Source: Nectonema munidae
Taxonomy: Eukaryota > Nematomorpha > Nectonematoida > Nectonematidae
Reading direction: 5' to 3'
DNA: 64,000 nt
Assembly: GCA_030549495.1 (NCBI GenBank)
Contig: JAUIRK010001052.1
Span: 3,038,001 to 3,102,000 of the forward strand
Shown: piece after piece, positions 62,406 to 64,000 of the stretch
How the letters are laid out: each line of letters opens with the position of its first letter
Position numbering within the stretch: position 1 is the first letter of the stretch
The notes under the pieces: model-generated
The model's database searches: none
What the model was told of the DNA's origin: nothing
What the model saw: the letters and a program-made list of their open reading frames with translations, nothing else
Program-made: the position numbers and the translations under genes

Positions 62406-64000
62406 TAAAATGTGACGCTAATTATAATTATTACTCTATATTCGTTTAAATTATTTTCTGTTTTAAAAACTTTCTACCTAACTTCTTTTTTACATAAAAT
62501 TTTTACTATTATTATAGTAATCATTATATTACAATTATGAAACAATAAAACAAGAAAGATTTACCACAGTTCTTTATTTTACAAATTATCATCAATCTCA
62601 ATAATTGTAAATAGTTTAAAACTAAAATCTAAGAAATTTGAGTTACTTTATATGCCAATCAATACAGTTATATTTTTTGTAATCTCAACGTATACATTTG
62701 TATAGTTTATCTTTATTTTGTTTTATTTCCATATCTATTTACGATTGCTAGATGTTCCGATTTTTGGAGATTTTTCCTGTTATTCTGTTGCTTAAAAACG
62801 GAATCCCTGAGGATTTATTAGAATCTCGGATCTCATATGTCAAAAAGGGTTTAGAAACAAAATCTTTATGTTTATCTCTTTTTTATTATAAAAACTCTCC
62901 CTTTATTTTCAAAGTTTTTTCATATTAATTATTTTTTGGAAGGAATACAAAAATTTTTTTTTATCAATGCAACGTTTGTCTCGCTTTGACAATGTAAAAA
63001 TCTGACAACCCTATATCTATTATATTTTTACTAACATAATCTATTTTGTATGGAATGCTTTTTTACCAATTTTTATGCGAACTTTTAATATAATAAAATT
63101 TATATTTAAACTAACATTTTATCATAAGGGTGTCGCAAAGTATCCAAAGTTCAACAAAGACGCCTCAGTAAAATGTTTGGAGACTACTAGGTTAAATTTG
63201 GAAGTCTTCGTGGGAATGAATTGTACACACACTTTCCTATGTACGAGTTCTAATATGCGATCGGCTCTATTCTACCCATAGCTTAGGAGGTCAATGCAGC
63301 CCCCTGCAATTTGCTTTGCTCCTAGAACTCTTTTGAAATATATAAATGTATACACATAGTTTTTATTTAGTCCATTATAGTCCATTATAGTCCAGCCCTC
63401 ATTAAAATCAGTTTTGGCGTTTCTCCTCTACTTGAAACTGGCGGGCCGGTTCTATAACTAAGTACCTGAGTTTTCCGAAATTTAGTCTATATGCTGATTT
63501 TTAAAGAAAAATAAAACTCTATTTTTTGCTAAATCAAAATTTTGTGTAGAAAGTGTACACAAAAAAATATTTTGACAAAATGCTGAAAAACTAATTTAAA
63601 CCATTTTTTGAATAATACAATCCAAAAAGTATTTTCAATTAAAATTTATTTACATTTCAAAATGCATTTTTCAGGTAATAACCCGCTGTCTTATTTTTGT
63701 CATTTTTTAATAACGTAGGCGTGAACGCCATTTCAGCCTCCATGATCTAGGCTTGATATCTGTTCTTGTTGTACGCACACTACAATTAATGTTGCTCAAT
63801 TTGGTTGTTATGATTCCTTAGTATTTTGGATTGTTCAGAATTGAATTTTTTTTTAACTTTTCATTTAAAAGACTCTTTTTTGCACATTTATGCCATTTCC
63901 TCCATCTGGGACTCAGGAATGTCGTTATGCTATAATTATTTTACGTTCATATACTTGGTGCTGTATTTTTGCATGACTCTAGTATTTCAACTATTCCTCT
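62406..64000. other. Right edge, no gene recognised
   Basis: AT-rich. Frames at 62754-62927 (ATG after a TTGCTAG acceptor-like site) and 63129-63281 (LETTRLNLEVFVGMNCTHTF) look protein-like and could be exons or repeat fragments; neither is identified. They could not be joined by phase to the TMEM143-like gene. Confidence 0.3.

Noticed and set aside
1-64000. Searched for tRNA, rRNA, CRISPR arrays, LTR retroelements and Polinton-type copies
   Set aside because: None seen by reading; a covariance-model or profile search would be needed to exclude small or decayed ones.

Overview
This is a eukaryotic window, very AT-rich, with spliced genes, short minimal introns (55-67 bp) beside long transposon-filled ones, and no bacterial features. 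The mix of mobile elements (piggyBac, hAT, Tigger, Mutator-like, RTE and Jockey-type LINEs, and two repeat protein families common in invertebrate genomes) suggests an arthropod, perhaps a copepod such as a sea louse. The species is inference. I recognised no LTR retrotransposon, retrovirus-like or Polinton copy.

Layout. 1-1700: two diverged tandem arrays. 1750-12600: fossil DNA transposons (three piggyBac pieces, a Mutator-like transposase piece, one unclassified repeat protein) in low-complexity AT-rich DNA. 12607-47435 (+): one host gene, ANAPC5, the anaphase-promoting complex subunit 5. I assembled it from 14 exons that are phase-consistent end to end, giving about 750 aa (human APC5 is about 755 aa). 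Its introns carry almost every mobile element of the window: a whole-length piggyBac remnant with TTAA at both ends, a hAT with a BED finger, three copies of a ~630-bp repeat, a 487-bp element with a 10-bp target duplication, an uncharacterised repeat gene, a Jockey-type LINE, a deleted Tigger, several hAT pieces, an RTE LINE, and a 1.5-kb element with ~200-bp inverted ends and a 9-bp target duplication that lies 35 bp past a splice donor.

47436-59600: intergenic, with a 28-bp minisatellite, a complete-length hAT remnant with an exact 8-bp target duplication, a hAT-type MITE and a Penelope-like scrap. 59605-61282 (+): the first exons of a second host gene, probably a mitochondrial TMEM143/DUF3754 membrane protein. 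Its third exon appears to run into a piggyBac-like end at a TTAA. The remainder to 64000 has no gene I can name.

No operon logic applies. The two host genes run in the same direction about 12 kb apart, and everything between and inside them is mobile or repeat DNA, all of it visibly broken.
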